From the NCBI RefSeq assembly GCF_003268815.1, contig NZ_QLSV01000005.1, positions 124,001 to 188,000 on the forward strand: a stretch of 64,000 nt of DNA. Direction: 5' to 3'. The first letter of the stretch is position 1, and the number at the start of each line of letters is the position of its first letter. Source of the DNA: Flavobacterium lacus. Lineage in GTDB: Bacteria > Bacteroidota > Bacteroidia > Flavobacteriales > Flavobacteriaceae. A program made the translations under genes and the position numbers. The notes under the pieces are model-generated. The model ran no database searches. It worked only from the letters and a program-made list of their open reading frames with translations, and was not told the DNA's origin. Positions 30,004-38,407 of this stretch are shown in pieces.

Positions 30004-31291
30004 TCAGACAACTTTTAACTAATTTTTCTGTTAGACTCTTTCTACTGTAATATTGTAAGCCAATCGGATAAACCTTCAAATTATTTAGTTTATACAATTG
30101 GTAATAAGTTAAAATTATTTCTTTTACTTTTGATTTCTCATCATACGTAAAAAACTGACCAGTATTGGTTTCTTTTAAGATCGTTTCAAAATCGGATGCT
30201 TTTGGACCGATCGCAATAATTGGTCGATCGGAAACCATATATTCAAACAATTTTCCGGGAATGATGCAACGGGTTTCTTCAGAATCTATTTCGATTAACA
30301 ATAAAACCTGCGAAGTTCGTTGATGCAAAACCGCTTCATTGTGAGAAAGATATCCTAAATTATTGACAAATTTAGTCAGCTTGAATTCATCAATCGATTC
30401 CAAAACATCTTGACTCACTTTGCCAATCAGTTTTAATTGAAAATCAGCAGCAAATTCATTGTTTTCTTTGACTAATTCTTTTAAAGCTTTCCACAAAATC
30501 CTCGGATTTCTGTCGGATAAAAACGAGCCGATGTGAGCGATGGTGAATTTCTCGTCCAATTCAGTTTTAGCAACTTTTTCTACATCATAACCATTTGTAA
30601 TTACTTCAATTGGTTTTGAAGTCAGTTTTGCAAACTCATTTTTTGTAGTCGGACTGGTTACAATAATTATATCAGCTGAATTGAGCACTGATTTCTCCAA
30701 TTCTTTATGTTTTTTCTCTGATTTCTCGTTGAGCATCAATTCTTTGTGATAGCCAATGGTTGTCCACGGATCACGAAAATCGGCAATCCATTTGATGTTT
30801 GTTTGCTTTTTTAATTGTAGGCCAATCAAGTGCAAACTGTGTGGCGGTCCGGTTGTAATGATTGTTTCAATTTGATGTTTTTCGATATACTCCTTCAAAA
30901 AAACAACCGATGGTTTTACCCACAAAATCCGAGCATCGGGAATAAAAAAATTGCCCCGAATCCAAAGCATTACTTTTTCAATCAACGCTTGTTTCTTCTT
31001 GCTTGGAATGATTCCAGAACTGATTTTTTTGGTGTTTTTTTTGGAAAAAAAAGAAGCCCAACGGTAGGGTTCTATGATTTTATTTTTGATGATGATTGCC
31101 TTATTTGAGACTTGTTCTAACAATTTCTCATCAACAATTGGATACGTTGGGTTTTCGGGAATATAAACATGCGGTTCGAAGCCAAAATCAGGTAAATATT
31201 TCACGAATTTTAACCAACGTTGCACACCGGGACCACCGGCTGGCGGCCAATAGTAGGTTATGATGAGGATTTTTTTTGTTGTTGGTTGCAA
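29993..31291 (-). CDS. Glycosyltransferase family 4-like
   Basis: 432 residues, GT-B type. It begins ILIITYYWPPAGGPGVQRWLKFVKYLPDFGFEPHVYIPEN, the nucleotide-sugar glycosyltransferase N-domain opening. The second domain contains FTIAHIGSFLSDRNPRILWKALKEL, LKLIGKVS and GKLFEYMVSDRPIIAIGPKASDFE with the E-x(n) donor-binding segment. The family transfers a sugar to a lipid-linked acceptor in surface polysaccharide synthesis; donor and acceptor are unknown. Its last residues LTNY and stop codon are encoded by the short repeat at 29971-30003. The flippase gene follows. Confidence 0.88.
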   Translation of the reverse strand: MQPTTKKILIITYYWPPAGGPGVQRWLKFVKYLPDFGFEPHVYIPENPTYPIVDEKLLEQVSNKAIIIKNKIIEPYRWASFFSKKNTKKISSGIIPSKKKQALIEKVMLWIRGNFFIPDARILWVKPSVVFLKEYIEKHQIETIITTGPPHSLHLIGLQLKKQTNIKWIADFRDPWTTIGYHKELMLNEKSEKKHKELEKSVLNSADIIIVTSPTTKNEFAKLTSKPIEVITNGYDVEKVAKTELDEKFTIAHIGSFLSDRNPRILWKALKELVKENNEFAADFQLKLIGKVSQDVLESIDEFKLTKFVNNLGYLSHNEAVLHQRTSQVLLLIEIDSEETRCIIPGKLFEYMVSDRPIIAIGPKASDFETILKETNTGQFFTYDEKSKVKEIILTYYQLYKLNNLKVYPIGLQYYSRKSLTEKLVKSCLTNY

Positions 31292-31326
31292 GATTGGGAT
31301 TTTAATTTTATCAATTTAAATAAATT

Positions 31327-31785
31327 CTATTCTTCATTTAATTTATTTAGCTCATCAATATCCAATTGGTCTTTAGGTCTATTGGATGCTTTTTTGGCTA
31401 TGATAAGATTGTCATAATCAATAAATTTTACTTCGACACCACCGAGTAAAACAATTGTTGCATCGTCATAAAGTTCTTGAAATGATTTGTCTTCCAAACC
31501 TTTTATTGAAGTCATTACATCTAATCGCAAACCAAAATCTAAGGTAAAATCTGTCCAACCGGGAATAAACTGCATTGTTTCAATGGATTCAAAATCTCCA
31601 ATACCAATTTCTCTAAATGCTTTTCTTAGTTTTTTTCTATTTTCAGTTGTATCATCTATGAGAATATCTAAATCTCCGGTATTTCGGTTATATCCGTAAA
31701 TATTTACAGCAAAACCACCAATAGTAATGTATCGAACATCATTTTCTTTTAAATACTTCCAAATAATAAATATTTGATCAATCAT
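31327..31785 (-). CDS. Nucleotidyltransferase (MNT/AbiEii-like), possible toxin-antitoxin member
   Basis: 152 residues. The minimal nucleotidyltransferase core is clear: GG at 23-24 in YITIGGFAVNIYG and the metal-binding D38-L-D40 in NTGDLDILIDDT. The third carboxylate is likely Asp in FGLRLDVMTSIKG. The C-terminal part (IDYDNLIIAKKASNRPKDQLDIDELNKL) is the usual end of the AbiEii/DUF6036-like group. Its start overlaps by four bases (ATGA) the stop of a 54-residue gene upstream, so the two are a coupled pair. Such proteins can be toxins or antitoxins that transfer NMP to tRNA or protein; activity here is unproven. Confidence 0.85.
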   Translation of the reverse strand: MIDQIFIIWKYLKENDVRYITIGGFAVNIYGYNRNTGDLDILIDDTTENRKKLRKAFREIGIGDFESIETMQFIPGWTDFTLDFGLRLDVMTSIKGLEDKSFQELYDDATIVLLGGVEVKFIDYDNLIIAKKASNRPKDQLDIDELNKLNEE

Positions 31786-31946
31786 TTTTTACGATAAATT
31801 TTAGGTGCATTTTTTAACGCATACGAAACCTCAATTATCGCCATTAAACGTTCTAATCGTTCTGCATAAGAAAGTGATTTTATTTCAGCTATTCGTTTTG
31901 CTTCCAATTCTTTTGGATTTCCGTGATGTAAAATTGCTTTGTTCAT
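31782..31946 (-). CDS. Small partner of the nucleotidyltransferase, 54 residues
   Basis: Starts MNKAILHHGNPKELEAKRIA, then a helical middle IKSLSYAERLERLMAIIEVS and a basic end KNAPKIYRKK. The stop overlaps the nucleotidyltransferase start (ATGA). The N-terminal HHGNPKE and the S/T-x-x-ERLExL helix recur, as I remember, in small proteins encoded directly before AbiEii-like nucleotidyltransferases in Bacteroidota. Likely an antitoxin-like or adaptor partner. A consensus -7 box is 18 nt upstream. Confidence 0.7.
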   Translation of the reverse strand: MNKAILHHGNPKELEAKRIAEIKSLSYAERLERLMAIIEVSYALKNAPKIYRKK

Positions 31947-31963
31947 CTTTCACTTAATTCTAT

Positions 31964-31971
31964 CAAATATA
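31964..31971 (-). promoter_or_regulatory. -7 box for the nucleotidyltransferase pair
   Basis: Minus-strand TATATTTG, exact consensus, 18 nt before the 54-residue gene. It lies in the 40-bp gap after the YfhO gene, so the pair has its own promoter. Confidence 0.5.
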
Positions 31972-31986
31972 CAAATAAATAGTAAG

Positions 31987-34425
31987 CTATATTTTGTCTT
32001 TTTTAGAATGATTTTTAGTTTCAAAATAAATTCCAACAATTAAAAGCAACAACATTCCAATAGAACTAAACAATGCTATCGAACTTCCATTCTTCACCAC
32101 ATCTGGTTCAAATTTGAATTCAATCGTATGTTTTCCTGCCGGAATTTCTAATGCTCTCAACACATAATTGGCTCTAATTTGATTTGCTACTTTTTCGTCA
32201 ATAGTAATTTTCCATCCTTTTGGATAATAAATTTCAGAGAAAACAGCCAAACCTTTGTTTGTATTTTGAGAAGTATATTTGAGATAATTCGGTTTGTATT
32301 CCTCTAAAGTGATGGTTGCTAAACTATCTTTTACAAACGATTTTGAACTTACCGATTTCATGAATTCTTTGTCGACAACCACATCATTTTTAGTATCTAA
32401 ACTATCTAAAGCTCTGATTTCTTCATCCGCATTTTGAACTACTTTTATATTACTCACAAACCACGCATTTCCATTTGCATTTGGATTTTGCAAGGGAATC
32501 GACTTACCTTCTTCAGTCGTTTGAATGACGTATTTCACATTCAACATATTCAACACCTGAATATTATTATTTGCAATTTGATAATCGTATAATTGTTGAA
32601 TACGTTGCGGTTTCACGGCACTATAACCACCAATTGCTTTATGGAAATACGATGTTCTTCCACCTGCCATTCCTTGACTTGGTTCAAAAACACGGAAATT
32701 TGGATCTTTATCTTCCAAAATTTGCAAATCGGCTTGAGTCGGTTGAAACGGTTGATTAACTTGTCGTGCATTGACAAAATCATCGGCGTTTACATAATTT
32801 TTATCAATCACATATAAATCTAAAACCATCAACGAACCAATTAAAATTACCGCAAGAGTTTGTGACAATTTTTCTTTTATAAACAACCAAAAAAGAGCAA
32901 AAACTGCAACTATCAATCCCATTGAACGAAGTAAATCGGAGGTGTACATGGCCCGTCTGTCTTCTTTTAACGCTTTGATAAATGGTTCGCCGATTTCACC
33001 ATATGCTTGCCTAAAATAACTATCGCTTTCCGCAGAAAAACTAAACATTCCTTTCAAAACAAAAAGCAACGCTAAAATTCCGACCGCAATTGCAGATGAT
33101 TTCCAAAGTGCTTTCCATTGCTCCTCTTTTTCTACTTTAAAAAATGAATACAATCCCAAAACAGCTAAAACCGGAATACATAACTCTAAGATGACTTGTA
33201 TGGAAGAAACCGCTCTAAATTTATTATACAGCGGAAAATAATCAATAAAAAAATCGGTTAGCATTGGGAAATTTTTACCCCAAGAAAGTAGTAATGAAAA
33301 AATGGCTCCGATTAAAAAAGCATATTTCAATTTTCGTTTTTCAGTAAACAATGCCAACACAAAAAGAAAGAATACTATTGCTCCAATATAGGCCGGAGCA
33401 GCAACAATAGGTTGATCTCCCCAATAGGTTGGTGCAGTAGAAGCATATTCTAAGGCATCGCTTTCAGGAGCACCTAATCCTAAAAACATATCATATAAAG
33501 CACTATTTTCTCCTAATTTTTCAGCATTTCCACCTCCAAATAAACGAGGAGCAATTAGGTTAAAACTTTCTGCAATTCCGTAACTATATTCGGTGATGTA
33601 TTCGTAGGTCATCCCCGATTTATTTTCTAATTTTTCGCCTTCTACACCAATGGTTAATTCATTTTTACCTCGGGTACTAAATTCGGTATATTCCGCTGTA
33701 GCCAATAAATTGGTAGCATTTGCACCTAAGGCTAGTAGTCCGGCAATCGCAAAAACGCCAAAAGCAATTCCGATGTTTTTAAACTCTTTTGCTTTGACTA
33801 ATTTATAAATGTAATAAACGGAAATTACAATCAACAATAACAACAAATAATACGTCATCTGAAAGTGATTGGCTTGAATTTCGAGAGCTGCAGCCACCAT
33901 CGTGAGTAAACCACCTACTATAAATCGTTTTTGAAAAACCAACAAAACACCTGCAATTACCATCGGCATATAGGCAATCGCATGGGCTTTTGCATTGTGA
34001 CCAACACCTAAAATGATAATGAGATAAGTAGAAAATCCAAAAGCCAATGCTCCAAAAACGGCTTTCAGCGGATCGACTTTTAACACACATAAAAGAATGT
34101 AGAAGCCAAGAAAATATAAAAACAAATAATCCGCCGGACGCGGAAGAAAACGCAAAAAACCATCGACTGACTTTACATAATTATGTGGGTATTTTGCTCC
34201 TAGTTGATAGGTTGGCATTCCACCAAAAGCTGCATTTGTCCAAAAAGGCTCATCACCTGTTTCTTGTCTAAAATCATTTTGCTCTTTGGCCATACCGGTA
34301 TACTGCACAATATCAGATTGCGAAATTTGCTTACCTTGTAAAACCGGATAAAAATAAACCAATGAAAGAATCACAAAACCAAAAAAGGCTAAAAGATGCG
34401 GAAGAAATTTCTGAAAATACTTCAT
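31987..34425 (-). CDS. YfhO-family membrane protein
   Basis: 812 residues with about 12-13 membrane helices in the first two thirds and a periplasmic domain near the C-terminus (about 600-770), then a last helix and a Lys-rich tail. It begins FLPHLLAFFGFVILSLVYFYPVLQGKQISQSDIVQYTGMAKEQNDFR; the QSDIVQY and FGGMPTYQLG segments match the Bacteroidota YfhO family. In Bacillus, YfhO glycosylates lipoteichoic acid (GT-C type, acidic residues in the first loop). In Bacteroidota it is probably a GT-C glycosyltransferase too, with unknown acceptor. It is probably co-oriented with the DUF4834 gene upstream. Confidence 0.88.
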   Translation of the reverse strand: MKYFQKFLPHLLAFFGFVILSLVYFYPVLQGKQISQSDIVQYTGMAKEQNDFRQETGDEPFWTNAAFGGMPTYQLGAKYPHNYVKSVDGFLRFLPRPADYLFLYFLGFYILLCVLKVDPLKAVFGALAFGFSTYLIIILGVGHNAKAHAIAYMPMVIAGVLLVFQKRFIVGGLLTMVAAALEIQANHFQMTYYLLLLLIVISVYYIYKLVKAKEFKNIGIAFGVFAIAGLLALGANATNLLATAEYTEFSTRGKNELTIGVEGEKLENKSGMTYEYITEYSYGIAESFNLIAPRLFGGGNAEKLGENSALYDMFLGLGAPESDALEYASTAPTYWGDQPIVAAPAYIGAIVFFLFVLALFTEKRKLKYAFLIGAIFSLLLSWGKNFPMLTDFFIDYFPLYNKFRAVSSIQVILELCIPVLAVLGLYSFFKVEKEEQWKALWKSSAIAVGILALLFVLKGMFSFSAESDSYFRQAYGEIGEPFIKALKEDRRAMYTSDLLRSMGLIVAVFALFWLFIKEKLSQTLAVILIGSLMVLDLYVIDKNYVNADDFVNARQVNQPFQPTQADLQILEDKDPNFRVFEPSQGMAGGRTSYFHKAIGGYSAVKPQRIQQLYDYQIANNNIQVLNMLNVKYVIQTTEEGKSIPLQNPNANGNAWFVSNIKVVQNADEEIRALDSLDTKNDVVVDKEFMKSVSSKSFVKDSLATITLEEYKPNYLKYTSQNTNKGLAVFSEIYYPKGWKITIDEKVANQIRANYVLRALEIPAGKHTIEFKFEPDVVKNGSSIALFSSIGMLLLLIVGIYFETKNHSKKDKI

Positions 34426-34471
34426 TCTGTGTTTTTAAAAATCAATATAAATTTAAACGAAAGTAAACAAA

Positions 34472-34732
34472 CTATTCCACTTCTTCGTAATCAATGTACT
34501 CGCCTACTTGTTTTTTTGGTTTTGGTTTTTCAAAAGAAGCAGCTGTATTTTGATTTTGATTTGAATTTGGATTTGGATTATTCATTTGTTGTTTAAAACT
34601 TTGTTCGGCTTTTTGAACCATTTTTCTTAACAAGAAAGGCATTAAGAGTCGTGCTAAAATCTTAAAAGCATAGTAAATTCCAACAATAATTAAAATTGTT
34701 CTAATAAATCCTGGTACAGATGCAGTTTGCAT
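34472..34732 (-). CDS. DUF4834 family small membrane protein
   Basis: 86 residues. One hydrophobic helix (about 9-35, IRTILIIVGIYYAFKILARLLMPF) is followed by KKMVQKAEQSF and an Asn/Pro/Gln-rich linker (NNPNPNSNQNQN), ending in a conserved acidic tail GEYIDYEEVE. That tail (G-D/E-Y-I-D-Y/F-E-E) is the DUF4834 mark in Bacteroidota. Function unknown. It lies 46 nt upstream of the YfhO gene on the same strand and the pairing is common in flavobacteria, so a shared transcript is likely. Confidence 0.82.
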   Translation of the reverse strand: MQTASVPGFIRTILIIVGIYYAFKILARLLMPFLLRKMVQKAEQSFKQQMNNPNPNSNQNQNTAASFEKPKPKKQVGEYIDYEEVE

Positions 34733-34811
34733 AAAGTAATATTTTTTGTAAAAATAAGAAATACGTTAATCAAAATTAAACTAACAATCTTAAATAAATA
34801 ATAAAAAGTCT

Positions 34812-34819
34812 TATTTTTG
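34812..34819 (+). promoter_or_regulatory. -7 box for the outer-membrane protein gene
   Basis: TATTTTTG, exact TAnnTTTG match, 34 nt before the ATG at 34853. No obvious -33 box. Confidence 0.45.
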
Positions 34820-34852
34820 GTATCTAATCAGTAATTCAACCTCATTACTACC

Positions 34853-35806
34853 ATGAAAAAAATTCAACGTTTACTTCTTTTTGCATTTGCATTAAACTTT
34901 TCAAGTTTATTTGCTCAGCATACGGATATGATTAATTCCAATCGTCCCGGACTCTCAATGGCGGCTTTTTCAGTGGGAAAAAATGTTTTTCAAATGGAAA
35001 GTGGACTTTATGGTATTCGGGAAGACCACAATCTTTCTCGTTATAATTCAAATGGATTTGGTGTAGATTTGGATTTACGCTATGGCTTTCTTTTTGAACA
35101 ATTGGAAATAATTGGAAATTTTAAATACCAATACGACAAATACTATTCCCCTTTAGTTGAAACGTCCAGAAGTGGCTTCCGTAGCACCACTTTTGGTGCA
35201 AAATATTTGATTTATGACCCGTTTAAAAAAGGGGAAGACAAGCCAAATCTTTTGAGTTGGAAAGCAAATCATCGTTTTAAATGGAAACAATTTATCCCTG
35301 CTGTCGGTGTTTATGCTGGCATGAATTTAGGTTTTGCTAACGAAGATTATGCTTTTGCAAATGAACCAAGCATGAGTCCTAAAGTGATGATTATAGCTCA
35401 AAATCATTTTGGAACGCATTGGGTTATGGTCACCAATATTTTTTATGATAAATTTACAACCGATTACAAATCATTAGGTTATATCTTAACCTTGACACGT
35501 GGTTTTAACGAGAAGTGGTCAGGATTTATTGAAAATCAAGGGATTAAAGGAGATTATTATTCAGACAGTATTTTTAGAATTGGTTCTGCTTATTTGATTC
35601 AAGATAATTTGCAAGTAGATGCATCGATTAGTAAAAACTTTAAGGACACACCCGATATTTTATACGGAGGAGTTGGCGTTTCATGGCGTTTTGATAAAAA
35701 ACACCAACCTGTAAAAATGGAACGTGAAGAAGATAAAGGAAAGCGTGTGGACAAGAAGAAAAAAGATAAGAAAAAACGTGTTGACGAAGTAGAAGGAGGA
35801 GAATAA
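34853..35806 (+). CDS. Outer-membrane beta-barrel protein, transporter family
   Basis: 317 residues. The signal peptide is MKKIQRLLLFAFALNFSSLF with cleavage after AQ. The mature domain begins DMINSNRPGLSMAAFSVGKNVFQMESGLYG and alternates aromatic and polar residues in strand-length runs through SWRFD. This is the MetA-pathway/transporter-like barrel family common in Bacteroidota. The C-terminus after the barrel is highly basic (EREEDKGKRVDKKKKDKKKR). Cargo unknown. The next gene starts one base after its stop, so the two are one operon, which points to a shared pathway. Confidence 0.83.
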   Translation: MKKIQRLLLFAFALNFSSLFAQHTDMINSNRPGLSMAAFSVGKNVFQMESGLYGIREDHNLSRYNSNGFGVDLDLRYGFLFEQLEIIGNFKYQYDKYYSPLVETSRSGFRSTTFGAKYLIYDPFKKGEDKPNLLSWKANHRFKWKQFIPAVGVYAGMNLGFANEDYAFANEPSMSPKVMIIAQNHFGTHWVMVTNIFYDKFTTDYKSLGYILTLTRGFNEKWSGFIENQGIKGDYYSDSIFRIGSAYLIQDNLQVDASISKNFKDTPDILYGGVGVSWRFDKKHQPVKMEREEDKGKRVDKKKKDKKKRVDEVEGGE

Positions 35807-35807
35807 T

Positions 35808-36926
35808 ATGATACAAATTATTGAAGCAAATTCCAGAAAACTACTTACTGATTACGTTAAATTTCCTTTTTCTTTATACAAAAATCACTCATACTGGGTT
35901 CCTCCATTGATTTCGGATGAATTGGAAACGTTTGACAAAAGTAAAAACCCCGCTTTTGATAATGCAGAAGCTCATTTTTATTTGGCCTACAAAGACAATC
36001 AAATTGTTGGACGAATAGCAGCCATTATCAATTGGGAAGAAGTCAATAACCAACAAAAAAGAAAAGTTCGTTTTGGTTGGTGGGATGTGATTGACGATAT
36101 TGAAGTAACCAAAGTTTTGTTGGAGAAAGTATATGAGTTAGGCAGAAAAAACAACTTAGATTATGTTGAAGGGCCAATTGGATTTTCAAATTTAGACAAA
36201 GTTGGCGTTCTTACAGAAGGATTTGATTCGTTGGGAACCATGATTACGTGGTACAATTTTCCCTACTACAAAAATCATTTGGAAGAGTTGGGATTTGTAA
36301 AAGAAAAAGAATATTTTGAAAGTACTTTTTCTTTTTCAAATGTTGACCCAAATACGTTTATGAAAGCAAGTGATTTAATTCAAAAAAGATATGAACTGAA
36401 GACGCTCACTTTTACAAATACTAAAGACATTATGCCGTATGTAGATAAAATGTTTGATTTGTTTAATACGAGTTATGCCAAACTAGCCTCATTTGTAGCG
36501 GTATCCGAGCGGCAAAAGGAATACTTTAAAAAGAAGTACATCTCTTTTATTAATCCGGAATATATCTTATTTATAGTTGATAAACACGAAAAATTAATTG
36601 CCTTTAGTATTGTCATGCCTAATTTTGCCCAAGCACTTCAAAAAGCGAATGGCCGTTTGTTTCCATTCGGATTTTATCATATCCTGAAAGCTAAAAAATC
36701 AAGTAAAGATGTTTTATTTTACCTTATTGGCGTAGAACCGGAATACCAAAATAAAGGGGTAACTGCTTTGATTTTTAGAGAATATTATCGTGTTTTTAAG
36801 GAAAAAGGAATTGAAAAGTGCATTCGAACGCCCGAATTAGAAGAAAATAACGCGATCCATAATTTATGGAAAAACTTCAACTCGGTAGTTGATCGAAAAC
36901 GAAGAACATATCGAATTGATTTATAA
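35808..36926 (+). CDS. GNAT-fold acyltransferase-like protein
   Basis: 372 residues. The N-terminal half has HSYWVPPLISDELETFDKSKNPAFDNAEAHFYLAYKDNQIVGRIAAIIN, a GNAT-like beta-strand with the VGRIAA motif, and DYVEGPIGFSNLDKVGVLTEGFDSLGTMITWYN. The C-terminal part has a second GNAT-like core ending LFYLIGVEPEYQNKGVTALIFREYYRVFKEKGIEKCIRTPELEENNAIHNLWKNF, where YQNKGVTAL matches the acetyl-CoA loop (Q-x-x-G-x-G/A). It is often misnamed GTP cyclohydrolase in flavobacterial genomes. It ends facing the alpha-oxoamine synthase gene; a role as the N-acyltransferase in sphingolipid-type synthesis is a possibility, not shown. Confidence 0.8.
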   Translation: MIQIIEANSRKLLTDYVKFPFSLYKNHSYWVPPLISDELETFDKSKNPAFDNAEAHFYLAYKDNQIVGRIAAIINWEEVNNQQKRKVRFGWWDVIDDIEVTKVLLEKVYELGRKNNLDYVEGPIGFSNLDKVGVLTEGFDSLGTMITWYNFPYYKNHLEELGFVKEKEYFESTFSFSNVDPNTFMKASDLIQKRYELKTLTFTNTKDIMPYVDKMFDLFNTSYAKLASFVAVSERQKEYFKKKYISFINPEYILFIVDKHEKLIAFSIVMPNFAQALQKANGRLFPFGFYHILKAKKSSKDVLFYLIGVEPEYQNKGVTALIFREYYRVFKEKGIEKCIRTPELEENNAIHNLWKNFNSVVDRKRRTYRIDL

Positions 36927-36931
36927 AAGCA

Positions 36932-36965
36932 AAACCACTCCGTTACAAGAGTGGTTTGTTTTTTA
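36932..36965. terminator. Bidirectional terminator
   Basis: AAACCACTC / GAGTGGTTT 9-bp stem with an 8-nt loop and a T-rich tail (TGTTTTTTAT). It separates the convergent GNAT and alpha-oxoamine synthase genes. Confidence 0.8.
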
Positions 36966-36982
36966 TAGCTAATTCTAAAATA

Positions 36983-38242
36983 TTAAGAAACATCTACCGT
37001 AGTGGCATCTGCAATTTTTTTGTAAGTTCCGTTCACTAATTTCTCTCGTATCGCTTCAAAGGCAGTTAATGTTCGATTAATATCTTCCAATGTATGCGAT
37101 GACGTTGGAATCATTCGCAATAAAATAATTCCTTTTGGGATAACCGGATAAATTACAATGGAAAGAAATATACCGTAATTCTCCCTTAAATCATTCACCA
37201 TAACCATCGCTTCCGGAACACTTCCTTCTAAATACACCGGTGTTACACAGGTATTTGTATCACCTATGTTAAAGTTTCTAGCTCGTAAACCTGCTTGCAA
37301 TGCGTTTACATTTTCCCACAATTTATCTTTTAATTCCGGGTGATTTCTTAACAATTCAAGTCGCTTTAAAGCCCCAACCGTCTGAATCATTGGTAAGGCT
37401 TTGGCAAACATTTGTGAACGTAAATTGTATTTTAAATAATCAATAATATCTTTGTCTGCGGCAATAAATGCTCCGATACTGGCCATCGATTTGGCAAAAG
37501 TTGAAAAATATACATCAATTCCGTCTTGACAACCTTGCTCCTCACCTGCTCCTGCTCCTGTTTTTCCTAACGTTCCAAAACCGTGAGCATCATCCACTAA
37601 TAAACGGAAATTGTATTTTTCTTTCATTGCTACAATTTCTTTTAATTTTCCTTGTTGACCACGCATTCCAAAAACACCTTCAGTAATGAAAAGTATCCCT
37701 CCTCCAGTTTCTTCAGCCATTTTAGTGGCACGTTGCAGGTTTTTCTCCATACTTTCCAAATCGTTGTGACGATAGGTAAAACGTTTACCCATATGCAAAC
37801 GGACACCATCAATGATGCAAGCATGAGCATCTACATCATAAACAATGATGTCGTTTTTGGTAACCAATGCATCAATAGTAGACATGATTCCTTGGTAACC
37901 GAAGTTCAATAAATAAGCCGATTCTTTCATTACAAAAGCGGCTAATTCATTTTCCAATTGTTCATGAGCGTTGGTATGACCACTCATCATGCGAGCTCCC
38001 ATAGGGTAAGCGGCACCATATTGCATAGCTGCATCAATATCTGCCTGACGCACTTCTGGATGATTGGCTAATCCTAAATAATCATTCAAACTCCAATTTA
38101 AAATGTCTTTTCCTTGAAATTGCATGTGAGGCCCTAATTCTCCTTCTAATTTAGGAAAAACAAAATAACCCTCTGCTTGAGAAGCCCATTTTCCTAACGG
38201 ACCTTTATTGTTTTGAATTCTTTCGAATAAATCTTTTACCAT
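36983..38242 (-). CDS. Alpha-oxoamine synthase, serine palmitoyltransferase type
   Basis: 419 residues, PLP-dependent, of the class II aminotransferase alpha-oxoamine synthase family. Landmarks are NWSLNDYLGLANHPEV, GARMMSGHTNAHEQLENELA, DAHACIIDGVRL, LLVDDAHGFGTLGKTGAG and the Schiff-base Lys251 in STFAKSMASIGAFIA. The TFAKS.ASIG.FI wording is nearer to bacterial serine palmitoyltransferase (and the related cysteate acyltransferase that makes capnine) than to 2-amino-3-ketobutyrate ligase or 8-amino-7-oxononanoate synthase (TLGKA..). It would condense serine or cysteate with a fatty acyl thioester. A facing GNAT gene could supply the N-acyl step. Which amino acid it uses cannot be told from sequence alone. 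Confidence 0.85.
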   Translation of the reverse strand: MVKDLFERIQNNKGPLGKWASQAEGYFVFPKLEGELGPHMQFQGKDILNWSLNDYLGLANHPEVRQADIDAAMQYGAAYPMGARMMSGHTNAHEQLENELAAFVMKESAYLLNFGYQGIMSTIDALVTKNDIIVYDVDAHACIIDGVRLHMGKRFTYRHNDLESMEKNLQRATKMAEETGGGILFITEGVFGMRGQQGKLKEIVAMKEKYNFRLLVDDAHGFGTLGKTGAGAGEEQGCQDGIDVYFSTFAKSMASIGAFIAADKDIIDYLKYNLRSQMFAKALPMIQTVGALKRLELLRNHPELKDKLWENVNALQAGLRARNFNIGDTNTCVTPVYLEGSVPEAMVMVNDLRENYGIFLSIVIYPVIPKGIILLRMIPTSSHTLEDINRTLTAFEAIREKLVNGTYKKIADATTVDVS

Positions 38243-38268
38243 GATTTTTTATGTGTTAAAAAACGTGG

Positions 38269-38276
38269 CAAAAATA
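38269..38276 (-). promoter_or_regulatory. -7 box for the alpha-oxoamine synthase gene
   Basis: Minus-strand TATTTTTG, exact consensus, 27 nt before the start codon. No clear -33 box. Confidence 0.45.
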
Positions 38277-38380
38277 AGGATTTCAAATCTACTTTCATAA
38301 TATTTTTTTAGAATGATTTTGATTTGATTTGATGTTACGTTTAATTTTAAAAAAGTGTCATGAGAATGTGTTAATATCAG

Positions 38381-38388
38381 TATATTTG
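38381..38388 (+). promoter_or_regulatory. -7 box for the NYN protein gene
   Basis: TATATTTG, exact consensus, 20 nt before the ATG at 38408. It shares a 165-bp divergent intergenic region with the promoter at 38269. Confidence 0.5.
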
Positions 38389-38407
38389 ATTCGTAAATCG
38401 ATATGAT

